64,000 nucleotides of DNA. Origin: Hydrogenophaga sp. GTDB lineage: Bacteria; Pseudomonadota; Gammaproteobacteria; Burkholderiales; Burkholderiaceae_C. Every line of letters begins with the position of its first letter. Position 1 is the stretch's first letter. The notes under the pieces were generated by a model. That model had not been told where the DNA came from. It saw nothing but the letters and a program-made list of their open reading frames with translations, and ran no database searches. A program made the position numbers and the translations under genes. Below are positions 46,322-56,557 of the stretch, one piece after another. The stretch spans positions 124,001 through 188,000 of the forward strand of contig NZ_JAHBZK010000004.1 of assembly GCF_019635465.1 (NCBI RefSeq), written 5' to 3'.

Positions 46322-47521
46322 TCAGGCCTTGGCGGGCTCGCCCTCGGGGGCGGCCTTGGTGCCACTGCGCTGCGCCGGGATCTTGCCGGCCTTGATGTCG
46401 TCGTACCAGAGCTCGTGGTGCTCCTTGGCCCAGGTCTCGTCGACGTAGCCGGTCTTCATGGCACTGTAAGCACCGCGCATGCCCAACGTGCCCATGTAGA
46501 TGTGGCCAATGAAGGCGGCCATCATCAGCACCGCGGCGCTGGCGTGGATCATGTGCGCCACCTGCATGTTGGCGCGGGTGAATTCAACGCCCGGCACGAT
46601 CTTGTCCAGGAACACGCCCGAGCCGGCCACCAGGGCGCCCAGCAGGAACACGCCCGCCCAGAACAGCACTTTCTCGCCAGCATTGAAGCGGTGCGAGGGC
46701 ACCTCCTGACCACCGAACAGGCCACCGCCCTTGAGCAGCCAGGTGATGTCGTCCTTGCTGGGCAGGTTGTCGCGCACGAAGGTGAGGAACACCACGATCA
46801 GCGACACCACGAACAGCGGGCCGACGAAGTTGTGCGCGTTCTTGAGGGCATACGTCAGCCAGCCAAACAGTGTGCTGCCAATCACCGGCAGCAGGAAGAA
46901 CTTGCCGAAGGCCATCACGATGCCCGAGAGCGCCAGCACCACGAAGGCAATGGCGTTGACCCAGTGGGCCGCGCGCTCGAAGTGGGTGAAGCGTTCGATC
47001 TTGCGCCCGGTCTCTGCGCCGTGCAGTTCGATGGTGCCCTTGGCGAAATAGAACAGCGCGATCGCCACCACCACGATCAGCAGCAGCGAGCCGCCGTAGG
47101 GCACGATCCAGTTGTTGCGCACCTGGCGCCAGGCCTCGCCGGCCGTGGTCAGGCGTGAGCCGGGGTACTGCACCTGGCCCTGGATCAGGTTGCCGACCTC
47201 GGGGTACGGCAGGCTGGAGGTGCCCGTCACGCCCTTGTGCACGTCGCGCCACATAGGCGCGTTGTTGCCGGGCTGGACCACACGGCGCTCGCCATTGGTC
47301 TGGTTGGCGTAGTTCGGGTCGGTGTCCGCGTCGGGGCGGATGTCGAAGATGTTCTGGCTCTTGATGCCGCCTTGCTCGGCGGGGGCCGCCTTTTGCGTCG
47401 GCACGGGGTCGTCCATGGCGGCGGGCTTGGCCGCCTGGGCGCTGGCCCAGGTGCTGCCCAGACCCAGCAGGACAGCCGCGAGCCAGACGCGCCAGCGCGT
47501 GCTCAGCAGGTGCTTGGTCAT
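46322..47521 (-). CDS. Formate dehydrogenase gamma subunit (cytochrome b556)
   Basis: A 399-residue membrane subunit that anchors the enzyme and passes electrons to quinone. A signal peptide and a periplasmic N-terminal domain of about 110 residues precede four transmembrane helices (SLLLIVVVAIALFYFAK, WVNAIAFVVLALSGIVMAF and two more). Haem-ligand histidines lie in FTHFERAAHW, KNAHNFVG and QVAHMIHASAAV. The extended N-terminus is typical of betaproteobacterial FdhC/FdoI. 10 bases after the lipoprotein gene. Confidence 0.93.
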   Translation of the reverse strand: MTKHLLSTRWRVWLAAVLLGLGSTWASAQAAKPAAMDDPVPTQKAAPAEQGGIKSQNIFDIRPDADTDPNYANQTNGERRVVQPGNNAPMWRDVHKGVTGTSSLPYPEVGNLIQGQVQYPGSRLTTAGEAWRQVRNNWIVPYGGSLLLIVVVAIALFYFAKGTIELHGAETGRKIERFTHFERAAHWVNAIAFVVLALSGIVMAFGKFFLLPVIGSTLFGWLTYALKNAHNFVGPLFVVSLIVVFLTFVRDNLPSKDDITWLLKGGGLFGGQEVPSHRFNAGEKVLFWAGVFLLGALVAGSGVFLDKIVPGVEFTRANMQVAHMIHASAAVLMMAAFIGHIYMGTLGMRGAYSAMKTGYVDETWAKEHHELWYDDIKAGKIPAQRSGTKAAPEGEPAKA

Positions 47522-47531
47522 GTCGGGGACC

Positions 47532-47780
47532 TCACTTTTGAGCGCCGATGCGCTGGTAGTCGTTCATGCCGTACTGGGCGCGCGCCTTGAGCTGCTGCTC
47601 CCAGGTGCTCTTGTCGCCGCTGGACCAGCCGGTCTGGACGTACTGGCTCTGGCCGACGCCGGTGTAGGCAGCGCTGTCTTGCTTGACGCCGGTGGCGCTC
47701 ATTTCCTGCGGCTTGTCGCCGCAGGCGGCCAGGCCCAGCAGGGCAGCGATCGCGAAGGTGGAGAGGGTCAGGCGCTTCAT
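47532..47780 (-). CDS. Small lipoprotein in the formate dehydrogenase operon
   Basis: An 82-residue lipoprotein: signal peptide with lipobox LAAC (about residue 20), mature part rich in Gln/Ser/Gly ending NDYQRIGAQK. Its ATG overlaps the stop of the beta-subunit gene (TGATG). Function unknown; possibly an assembly or anchoring factor. Confidence 0.8.
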   Translation of the reverse strand: MKRLTLSTFAIAALLGLAACGDKPQEMSATGVKQDSAAYTGVGQSQYVQTGWSSGDKSTWEQQLKARAQYGMNDYQRIGAQK

Positions 47781-48382
47781 CACGATTTCTGTCCTTGTGC
47801 TGTGCCGTAGGCGGTGCCCCAACCCCACACCTCGGCACCCTTGCCGCGCGTGAGGACCCGTTGACGGAAGATGTCGGCCACCACATCACCGTCGCCGGCG
47901 ATCAGGGCCTTGGTCGAGCACATCTCGGCACAGGCCGGCAGCTTGCCCTCGGCCAGGCGGTTGCGCCCGTACTTCTCGAACTCGCTCTGGCTGCCGTTGG
48001 CTTCGGGGCCGCCAGCGCAGAAGGTGCACTTGTCCATCTTGCCGCGCACACCGAAGGTGCCTTGCGACGGGAACTGCGGTGCGCCGAAGGGGCAGGCGTA
48101 GGAGCAGTAGCCACAGCCGATGCAGACGTCCTTGTCGTGCAGCACCACGCCTTCGTCGGTGCGGTAGAAGCAACTGACCGGGCAGACCGCCATGCAGGGC
48201 GCGTCGCTGCAGTGCATGCAGGCCACCGAGATCGATTTCTCGCCCGGCACACCGTCGTTGAGCGTGATCACGCGGCGGCGGTTGACGCCCCAGGGGACCT
48301 CGTGTTCGTTCTTGCAGGCGGTGACGCAGCCGTTGCACTCGATGCAGCGCTCGGCGTCACAGATGAATTTCATGCGTGCCAT
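47780..48382 (-). CDS. Formate dehydrogenase beta subunit, 4x[4Fe-4S]
   Basis: A 200-residue ferredoxin-type subunit (Fdh3B family) relaying electrons from the catalytic subunit. Four cluster motifs: CIECNGCVTACKNEH, CMHCSDAPCMAVCPVSC, CIGCGYCSYACPFGAP, and CTFCAGG with CAEMCSTKAL. There is no C-terminal transmembrane anchor as in E. coli FdnH. 15 bases after the alpha subunit. Confidence 0.95.
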   Translation of the reverse strand: MARMKFICDAERCIECNGCVTACKNEHEVPWGVNRRRVITLNDGVPGEKSISVACMHCSDAPCMAVCPVSCFYRTDEGVVLHDKDVCIGCGYCSYACPFGAPQFPSQGTFGVRGKMDKCTFCAGGPEANGSQSEFEKYGRNRLAEGKLPACAEMCSTKALIAGDGDVVADIFRQRVLTRGKGAEVWGWGTAYGTAQGQKS

Positions 48383-48397
48383 GGTGGTCTCCTGCCT

Positions 48398-51364
48398 TTA
48401 CGCTTTTTCGACGTTGCAGATCGTCGTCTTGGTTTCCTGCATCATCGTCACGATGTCGTAGCCGTAGGTCGTGGCCGTGTTCACCGCCTCGCCGCGCACC
48501 ACCGGGTAGGCGCCGTCGGGGTAGTACGGTTTCATGTCGGCGCCCTGCCAGTGGCCCGAGAAGTGGAACGGCAGGAACACGGTGTCGGGCGCGACCCGCT
48601 CGGTCACCAGCGCCTGCACCTTGATGCGCGCACCGGTCGGCGTGCTCACCCAGACCTGCTCACCGTTGTGGATGCCACGCTGCGCGGCCGCCGCAGGGTT
48701 GAGCTCGACGAACATGCTTTGCTGCAGCTCGGCCAACCAGGGGTTGGAGCGGGTTTCCTCGCCACCGCCTTCGTACTCGACCAAGCGGCCCGAGGTCATG
48801 ATCAGCGGGAATTTCTCGTACAGCTTGTCCTCGACGTTCTTGCTCTGCAGCGACTTGTAGAGGATGGGCAGGCGCCAGCGGGTCTTCTGGTCGTCGTGGC
48901 TGGGGTACTTGGCCACCAGGTCCGGTCGCGTGCCGTAGATCGGCTCGCGGTGCTGCGGAATGGCATCGGGGAAGTTCCAGACCACCGCGCGCGCCTTGGC
49001 GTTGCCGAAGGGGTGGCAGCCGTGTTTCATGCACACGCGCTGGATACCGCCGGAGAGGTCGGTTTTCCAGTTCTTGCCTTCGGCAGCCTGCTTCTCTGCA
49101 TCGGTCAGGTCGTCCCACCAGCCCAGCTTCTTGAGCAGCACGTGGTCGAACTCGGGGTAGCCGGTGGTGATCTCCGCGCCCACCGAGTGCGAGCCGTCTT
49201 CGGCCAGCAGGCTCACACCGTCGCGCTCCACGCCGAAGTTGGCGCGGAAGTTGCCGCCACCGTCCATGACGTGGCGCTCGGTGCTGTACAGGTTGGGCGA
49301 GCCCGGGTGCTTGATCTCGGCGGTACCGAAGCAGGGCCACGGCAGGCCGAAGTAGTCGCCGCTGAGGTCGTAGCCGGTCTCCTTGTCGACCACCTTGCCC
49401 TTGCACTTGAGCGACTTGACGTCGAAAGCACCCATGTTGCGCATGTGGGCCTTCAGGCGCTCTGGCGTCTGCCCGGTGTAGCCGATGGTCCAGACGCCGC
49501 GGTTCACTTCGCGCAGGATGTCCTCGATCACCGGCTCGTCGCGACCCTTGACCTTGGTCATCTTGTAGTTCTTGCACAGCTGCTCGGCAAAGCCCAGCTT
49601 CTGCGCCAGCTCGTACATGATCATGTGGTCGCTGCGGCTCTCCCACAGCGGCTCGATCACCGCTTCACGCCATTGGATGGAGCGGTTGGAGGCCGTCACC
49701 GAGCCGTAGGTCTCGAACTGCGTGGCCGCCGGCAGCAGGTAGACCTCGCGGTTGGGGTTGAGGTCTTCGGCCTTGCCAGGCATGGCCGCCATCGAAGCGG
49801 TGGCCGACGGGTACGGATCGATCACGACCAGCAGGTCGAGCTTGTCCATTGCGCGCTTCATTTCCAGGCCACGCGATTGCGAGTTGGGTGCGTGGCCCCA
49901 GAAGAACATGCCGCGGATGTTCGAGTCCTGGTCGATCAGTTCGTTCTTCTCGAGCACACCGTCGATCCAGCGCGAGACGGTGATGCCGGGCTTGGAGATC
50001 ATGCCCTCGGCGAACTGCGACTTGATCCAGTCGAATTCGACGCCCCAGACCTTGGCAAAGTGCTTCCAGGAGCCTTCGGCCACGCCGTAGTAGCCGGGCA
50101 GCGAGTCGGGGTTGGGGCCGATGTCGGTGGCGCCCTGCACGTTGTCGTGGCCACGGAAGATGTTGGTACCGCCGCCGCTCTTGCCGATGTTGCCCAGCGC
50201 GAGCTGCAGGATGCACGAGGCACGGACCATGGCGTTGCCGATGGTGTGTTGCGTCTGGCCCATGCACCAGACGATGGTGGCCGGCTTGGCCTCGGCCATC
50301 ATCTTGGCGACCTTGAACATCTGGTCTTCCTTGACGCCGCAGGCCTCTTCCACCTTGTCGGGCGTCCACTTGGCGAGCACTTCGGCCTTGACGGCCTCCA
50401 TGCCATAGACACGGTCGTTGATGTACTTCTTGTCTTCCCAGCCGTTTTTGAAGACGTGGTACAGCAGGCCGAACAGGAAGGGAATGTCGGTGCCGGAGCG
50501 GATGCGCACGTACTCGTCGGCCTTGGCCGCGGTGCGGGTGAAGCGCGGGTCGACCACGATCATCTTGCAGCCCATCTCCTTGGAGTGGAGCATGTGCAGC
50601 AGCGACACCGGGTGGGCTTCAGCGGCGTTGGAGCCGATGTACAACGCGCACTTGCTGTTCTGCATGTCGTTGTACGAGTTGGTCATCGCACCGTAGCCCC
50701 AGGTGTTGGCCACACCGGCCACCGTGGTCGAGTGGCAGATGCGGGCCTGGTGGTCGCAGTTGTTGGTGCCCCAGAAGCTCACGAACTTGCGCATCAGGTA
50801 CGACTGTTCGTTGTTGTGCTTGGACGAGCCCACGAAGTACACCGAGTCCGGGCCGCTGGCTTCGCGCAGCGCCTTCATCTTGGCCACGATGCCGTCGTAG
50901 GCCTCGTCCCAGCTGATGCGCTGGTACTTGCCGTTGACCAGCTTCATGGGGTAACGCAGGCGGTACTCGCCGTGGCCGTGCTCACGCAGCGCAGCGCCCT
51001 TGGCGCAGTGCGCACCCATGTTGATGGGCGAATCGAACACCGGCTCCTGGCGCACCCAGACGCCGTTCTCGACGATGGCGTCGGACGCGCAACCCACCGA
51101 GCAGTGCGAGCACACGGTGCGCTTGACCTCGATCTTGCCGGTGCCGTCGATCGACTTGCCCTCGGCGGCACGGGCCTTCTTCACCAGCGTGAGCTGCGTG
51201 GCAGCCAGGCCGACACCCAGGCCGAGACCCGAGCGGCGCAGGAAGGCACGGCGATCGACCGTGGGCAGGGCGGCGGCCAGACCGCGCTGCAGGTTCTGCA
51301 CGAGGCCGCTGTGGGCGCGCGATACGCCGCCAGCGGCAGAGGTGGATTTCTTGGTCAGCAACAT
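48398..51364 (-). CDS. Formate dehydrogenase alpha subunit (Cys-type, Tat-exported)
   Basis: A 988-residue Mo/W-bis-MGD catalytic subunit. A Tat signal is visible (DRRAFLRRSGLGLG, 37-50), so the enzyme faces the periplasm. A [4Fe-4S] cluster is held by Cys85, 88, 92 and 120. At the active site HQARICHSTTV places Cys210 where E. coli FdnG/FdoG has selenocysteine, followed by the conserved His211. MSGRL-type and C-terminal MGD-binding domains are complete. The start at 51364 is the first ATG giving the normal N-terminus. It lies 94 bases after the small Tat protein gene. Confidence 0.96.
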   Translation of the reverse strand: MLLTKKSTSAAGGVSRAHSGLVQNLQRGLAAALPTVDRRAFLRRSGLGLGVGLAATQLTLVKKARAAEGKSIDGTGKIEVKRTVCSHCSVGCASDAIVENGVWVRQEPVFDSPINMGAHCAKGAALREHGHGEYRLRYPMKLVNGKYQRISWDEAYDGIVAKMKALREASGPDSVYFVGSSKHNNEQSYLMRKFVSFWGTNNCDHQARICHSTTVAGVANTWGYGAMTNSYNDMQNSKCALYIGSNAAEAHPVSLLHMLHSKEMGCKMIVVDPRFTRTAAKADEYVRIRSGTDIPFLFGLLYHVFKNGWEDKKYINDRVYGMEAVKAEVLAKWTPDKVEEACGVKEDQMFKVAKMMAEAKPATIVWCMGQTQHTIGNAMVRASCILQLALGNIGKSGGGTNIFRGHDNVQGATDIGPNPDSLPGYYGVAEGSWKHFAKVWGVEFDWIKSQFAEGMISKPGITVSRWIDGVLEKNELIDQDSNIRGMFFWGHAPNSQSRGLEMKRAMDKLDLLVVIDPYPSATASMAAMPGKAEDLNPNREVYLLPAATQFETYGSVTASNRSIQWREAVIEPLWESRSDHMIMYELAQKLGFAEQLCKNYKMTKVKGRDEPVIEDILREVNRGVWTIGYTGQTPERLKAHMRNMGAFDVKSLKCKGKVVDKETGYDLSGDYFGLPWPCFGTAEIKHPGSPNLYSTERHVMDGGGNFRANFGVERDGVSLLAEDGSHSVGAEITTGYPEFDHVLLKKLGWWDDLTDAEKQAAEGKNWKTDLSGGIQRVCMKHGCHPFGNAKARAVVWNFPDAIPQHREPIYGTRPDLVAKYPSHDDQKTRWRLPILYKSLQSKNVEDKLYEKFPLIMTSGRLVEYEGGGEETRSNPWLAELQQSMFVELNPAAAAQRGIHNGEQVWVSTPTGARIKVQALVTERVAPDTVFLPFHFSGHWQGADMKPYYPDGAYPVVRGEAVNTATTYGYDIVTMMQETKTTICNVEKA

Positions 51365-51458
51365 GGTGTGTCTCCTGGGAGGCCGTGGCGCGCCCATTGG
51401 GGCAAGCCTTGCGGGCCGGCGGGACGTTTCGTGGGGGACTCGGTGGGGCCGCAGCGGC

Positions 51459-51686
51459 TCAGATGCGCGCCGTGCGGTAGTAGTGCTGGACGTGCTCGCT
51501 CAGCGAGTACCCGCCGCCGCGCTCGGGCTTGGGCGCAGCACCGGCGGCCTGCTCGGCACCCGGGGCTTCGCCGCGGGGCAGTACCGCAGCGACAGCGGCC
51601 AGGGCGCCCACCGTGGTGGCGCCCGCGAACACGGTGCGACGGTTCAGCCGGGTCGGGCCGTCACCGGAGCGTGGGGTGTCTTTCAT
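51459..51686 (-). CDS. Formate dehydrogenase-region Tat-signal protein
   Basis: A 75-residue small protein of the formate-dehydrogenase-region TAT-target family. The twin arginine is in TRLNRRTVFAGATTVG, then a hydrophobic stretch and a C-terminus SLSEHVQHYYRTARI typical of the family. First gene of the structural operon; a sigma-54-type promoter lies about 170 bases upstream. Thought to assist export or assembly. Confidence 0.88.
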   Translation of the reverse strand: MKDTPRSGDGPTRLNRRTVFAGATTVGALAAVAAVLPRGEAPGAEQAAGAAPKPERGGGYSLSEHVQHYYRTARI

Positions 51687-51868
51687 GCGTGTCTCCAGGT
51701 TCGCAAGGGCCACACGGCACGTGTGGATTTCTTGCATACCGCTGGAATCTACTGCGCGCCCCGAGGCGGTGCAACTCGACTCGGTGGGGTATTGCGTTTC
51801 GCTGCACAGCAGCATGACCCGCCGGCGCGGCCGGCGAACCCCTGGGCCACGCGCGCTCCGCATTTGAT

Positions 51869-51884
51869 AGCCAGAAGCGTGCCA
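51869..51884 (-). promoter_or_regulatory. Sigma-54 (-24/-12) promoter of the formate dehydrogenase operon
   Basis: Reading leftward from 51884: TGGCACGCTTCTGGCT. It has GG and GC exactly ten bases apart and one mismatch to TGGCACG-N4-TTGCT. It points to the fdh structural genes; the gene on the other side encodes a GAFTGA-type sigma-54 activator. Confidence 0.65.
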
Positions 51885-51978
51885 GCCATTGCCTTCGCTG
51901 CCAGTGTCAGCGCGCATGCGGTGCCAGGCGGGATGCCGCCACACTACCTCGGGTGAACCCTCATTACTTTGGTTCTCG

Positions 51979-52030
51979 TTGTCGCCGTCACCGGCCAGCC
52001 TGTCGCGGCTTTTTGCGACAACTTGTCGCG
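51979..52030. promoter_or_regulatory. Enhancer-like cluster of TTGTCGC half-sites
   Basis: TTGTCGCC (51979-51986), CTGTCGCG (52000-52007) and the perfect palindrome GCGACAA-C-TTGTCGC (52015-52029) lie 95-150 bases upstream of the -24 element, the usual distance for sigma-54 activators. Probable binding sites of the adjacent response regulator. The remainder of 51687-52129 has no gene. Confidence 0.6.
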
Positions 52031-52129
52031 TGGTGGCATCGACAACAACCACCGTCGCGCTGTGCAGCGGCGTCGGAAATGCGCCAATGTCCGAGTGAAT
52101 TGATCGACCTCGTTCCTAGAATCGCGGCC

Positions 52130-53505
<1,376 letters not shown>

Positions 53506-53509
<4 letters not shown>

Positions 53510-55599
53510 GCTGGTGGCGCACCCCCGGGTGGCTGGCCACCTCGGTGCGCAACAAGCTGCTGGCCATGGCCTTGCTGCCCTTGCTGGTGGCGTTTCCGCT
53601 GCTGGTGCTGGCGCTGGCCATCTGGAGCACGCAGGCCTACGACCGGCTGCTCATCACCAAGGTGCGCAGCGACCTGGCCGTCGCCCAGGGCTACTTCGAC
53701 CAGGTGCTGATCGAAATCGGCTCGGGCACGCTGGGCGTGGCCGATTCGCGCGCGCTGGCCGAGGCGCTGCGCCAGGGCGACGAGCGAGCCATTGACCGCC
53801 TGCAGACCCACCTGGCCGAAGAGCGCGAGCGTCTGGGGCTGGACTTTCTGGTGCTCTACGACACGCTGGGCCGCCCCATCGCCCGCGGCGCGCCCACGGG
53901 CCTGAGCCTGCAGGACAAGCGCGAACCCCTGCCCCCCTTGCCGCGCGCCCTGGCCGATTCGCTGCAGACGCAGCGCGACCGCGCCAAGGCGCGCCTGCTG
54001 CTGCTCGACAACCAGTCGCTGCGCTCGGTGGCGCCGCACCTGGCGTCGCGCCTGGACATCGCCCTGGTGGCCACGCGCAATGCCAGCCCCAGCGAGCGGC
54101 GCACCGAAGACCGCGCCATGGTGGCGCAGACCACGCTGCCGGTGGTCGACGGCCAGGGCCGCCACCTTGGCCTGCTCAGCGGCGGCCTGCTGCTCAACCA
54201 GAACCTGGACTTCATCGACCACATCAACCGCGTCGTGTACCCCGCGGGCTCGTTGCCGTTCGACAGCCAGGGCACGGCCACCCTGTTCCTGGACGATGTG
54301 CGCATCACCACCAACGTGCGCCTGTTCCAGGACCGCCGGGCCATTGGCACGCGGGTGTCGCAGGCGGTGCGCGACACCGTGCTCGGTCAGGGCCAGACCT
54401 GGCTGGACCTGGCCTTCGTGGTCAACGACTGGTACGTCTCGGCCTATGAACCCTTGCTCGACACGGCGGGGCAACGCATCGGCATGCTCTACGTGGGCTT
54501 CACCGAAGCGCCGTTTCGCTTCATGCGCTACGCCATGCTCGCGCTCATCGCGCTGATCTTCGGTGCGGTGATGGCCTCCTCGGCCTGGTTCTCGCTGCGC
54601 TGGGCGCGCAGCATTTTCGAGCCGGTGCAGCAGATGAACCTCACCATGCAGCGCGTGGAACAAGGCCAGGGCGACGCCCGCGTCGGCGAGCTGCGCGCGC
54701 GCGACGAACTCGGCGCGCTGGCGGGGCACCTCGACCAGTTGCTCGACGTCATCGACGACAAGACCGCGGCCCTGCAGCGCTGGGCCGACGAGCTCGACCA
54801 CAAGGTGGCCGAGCGCACACAGGAGCTGCAGGCCAGCAATGCCTCGTTGCAACTGGCCCAGCAGCAGCTGGTCAAGAGCGAGAAACTGGCTGCCATTGGC
54901 CAGCTCACCGCCAGCATCGCGCACGAAATCAACAACCCCATTGCGGTGATGCAGGGCAACCTCGATCTGGTGCGCGACACCCTGGGGGCGCAGGTGGCGC
55001 CGGTGCGTGGCGAGCTGTCGTTGCTGGACCAGCAGATCGAGCGCATGCGCATCATCGTCACGCAGTTGCTGCAGTACGCGCGACCCACCGAGTACGCGGG
55101 CTACGTCGATGCGCTCGACCTGCGCCAGGCGCTGGACGACTGCCTGGTGCTGGTGGGCCATCTGCTGGCCAAGACGGGCATCCGCGTGCAGCGCGAGGAT
55201 GCCGCCACGCACCGGGTCGGCATCAACCGGCAGGAGCTGCAGCAGGTCATCATCAACCTGCTCATCAACGCCATCCAGGCCATGCCCGACGGCGGCGAGC
55301 TGCGCCTGCAGACGTGCGACATCGACGGCGGGGCCGAACTGCAGGTGATCGACAGCGGCACAGGCCTCTCGGACGCCACGCTGGAGCGGCTGTTCCGGCC
55401 GTTCTTCACCACCAAGAACGATGGCAACGGCCTGGGTCTGTGGATCAGCCAGGGGCTGCTGGAACGCTATGGCGGACACATCGCCGCCGGACATCGCGCC
55501 GACGGCGTGCATGGCGCGGTGTTCACGGTGACGCTGTTCACCGAACCGCGCGCGCCAGGTGCCGCGCGCACGAACGACGGGCGACCCGGGGCGCACTGA
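53506..55599 (+). CDS. Sensor histidine kinase with periplasmic Cache-like domain
   Basis: A 697-residue kinase, cognate to the preceding regulator. TM1 at about 19-41, a periplasmic domain of about 300 residues resembling double Cache sensors (LGLLSGGLLLNQNLDFID; VVNDWYVSAYEPL), TM2 (LALIALIFGAVMASSAWFSL), HAMP, coiled coil, H-box SIAHEINNPIAVMQG, and ATPase motifs (NLLINAIQAMPDGG, DGNGLGLWIS). The start TTG overlaps the regulator stop (TTGA); GTG 53545 is an alternative. The outside ligand may be formate or a respiratory signal; not shown by sequence. Confidence 0.92.
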
Positions 55600-55608
55600 G
55601 CCGAAGGC

Positions 55609-55911
55609 TCAGGGCTGGGGACCGTCGTAGCCTTCGATGATGATGAGATCGATCTCGGAGACCGGCAGGCGGTGCTGGATCGCGGCCTGGTAGGCGGGCG
55701 AGTGGTAGCAGGCCATGGCCTGCTCGTACGACGGAAACTCGATCAACACGTTGCGGCTGCGCGCGCTGCCTTCCAGGCATTCGTAGCGGCCACCGCGCAC
55801 GAGGAACTTTGCCCCGAACTGGCGGAAGGGTTCGGCGTTGGCCTGCAGGTACTTCTTGTACTGCTCCATGTCGTGCACTTCGCCGCGGGCGATCCAGTAG
55901 GCCTTGGTCAT
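55609..55911 (-). CDS. DUF1330 family protein
   Basis: A 100-residue ferredoxin-like-fold (dimeric alpha-beta barrel) DUF1330 protein: KAYWIARGEVHDMEQYKKYL, RGGRYECLEGSARSRNVLIEFPS and a C-terminal EIDLIIIEGYDG. Function unknown. It is downstream of the TorD-like gene (17 bases) and ends nine bases from the convergent kinase gene. Confidence 0.92.
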   Translation of the reverse strand: MTKAYWIARGEVHDMEQYKKYLQANAEPFRQFGAKFLVRGGRYECLEGSARSRNVLIEFPSYEQAMACYHSPAYQAAIQHRLPVSEIDLIIIEGYDGPQP

Positions 55912-55928
55912 GGTGTCTCCGTTGCGGC

Positions 55929-56546
55929 TCAGACCAGCAGGTCGAAGCCCTGTGCCTCGACGCCGATGAAAGCGGCTGTGAACGCGGCCAGCGCCGCATA
56001 GAACCGCGCCCGCGGTTGCGCCGTCAGGGTGTCGCACAGCTGTGGCACCCAGGTCTGCACGTGGGTCGAGAAGAACTCGCGCTGGCGCGTGAGGTTGGCC
56101 ACCTCGACGTCGTCGCCGGCGATCAGGTAGCGCATCACCTCGCACACGTAGGCCACGTGGTCCTCGGTTTCGGACATGGTGTCGTCGCGCGCCAGGCCCA
56201 GCTCGGCCAGGTCGCTGCGCAAACGCGCCAGCGGTTTGTCGTTGAGAAAGCCGCTGAGGTAGTGCGAGCCGTAGAGAAAGACCTCGGGCTTGCCGACGCC
56301 GCCGAACAGGGTGTCGTACTCGTCGGCAATCTGCGCGTCGCTCAAGTCGCGCGCGGTGGCCACCACGTTGCGCCAGGTGTCTTCGAGGAAGGCGCCCGCC
56401 GCCGGCGCTTCGGTCACGGCCACTCGCAACTGGCTCAACAGGTCGGGCGACGGCGGCGCGTAGTACAGCGCTGCCAACAGGCCATAGACCTCGGCGCGGG
56501 CGGTTTCCTCGTCGAGCGTGGAGGACACGGGGATGCGTTCCATCAT
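55929..56546 (-). CDS. TorD-family molybdoenzyme chaperone
   Basis: A 205-residue all-helical chaperone of the TorD/DmsD type (ARAEVYGLLAALYYAPPSP; DEYDTLFGGVGKPEVFLYGSHYL; MSETEDHVAYVCEVMRYLI). It should bind the Tat signal of the formate dehydrogenase alpha subunit before cofactor insertion. 11 bases after the multi-ferredoxin gene. Two tandem ATGs (56546, 56543). Confidence 0.88.
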   Translation of the reverse strand: MMERIPVSSTLDEETARAEVYGLLAALYYAPPSPDLLSQLRVAVTEAPAAGAFLEDTWRNVVATARDLSDAQIADEYDTLFGGVGKPEVFLYGSHYLSGFLNDKPLARLRSDLAELGLARDDTMSETEDHVAYVCEVMRYLIAGDDVEVANLTRQREFFSTHVQTWVPQLCDTLTAQPRARFYAALAAFTAAFIGVEAQGFDLLV

Positions 56547-56557
56547 GGCGCGGTCTC

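Noticed and set aside
48398-51364. Selenocysteine-containing formate dehydrogenase
   Set aside because: The active-site codon encodes Cys210 (ARICHST); the frame has no internal TGA.
47795-51817. 1340-codon open frame opposite the formate dehydrogenase genes
   Set aside because: It is antisense to clear fdh genes, has His/Ala/Gly-rich shadow composition and arises from high GC at third positions.
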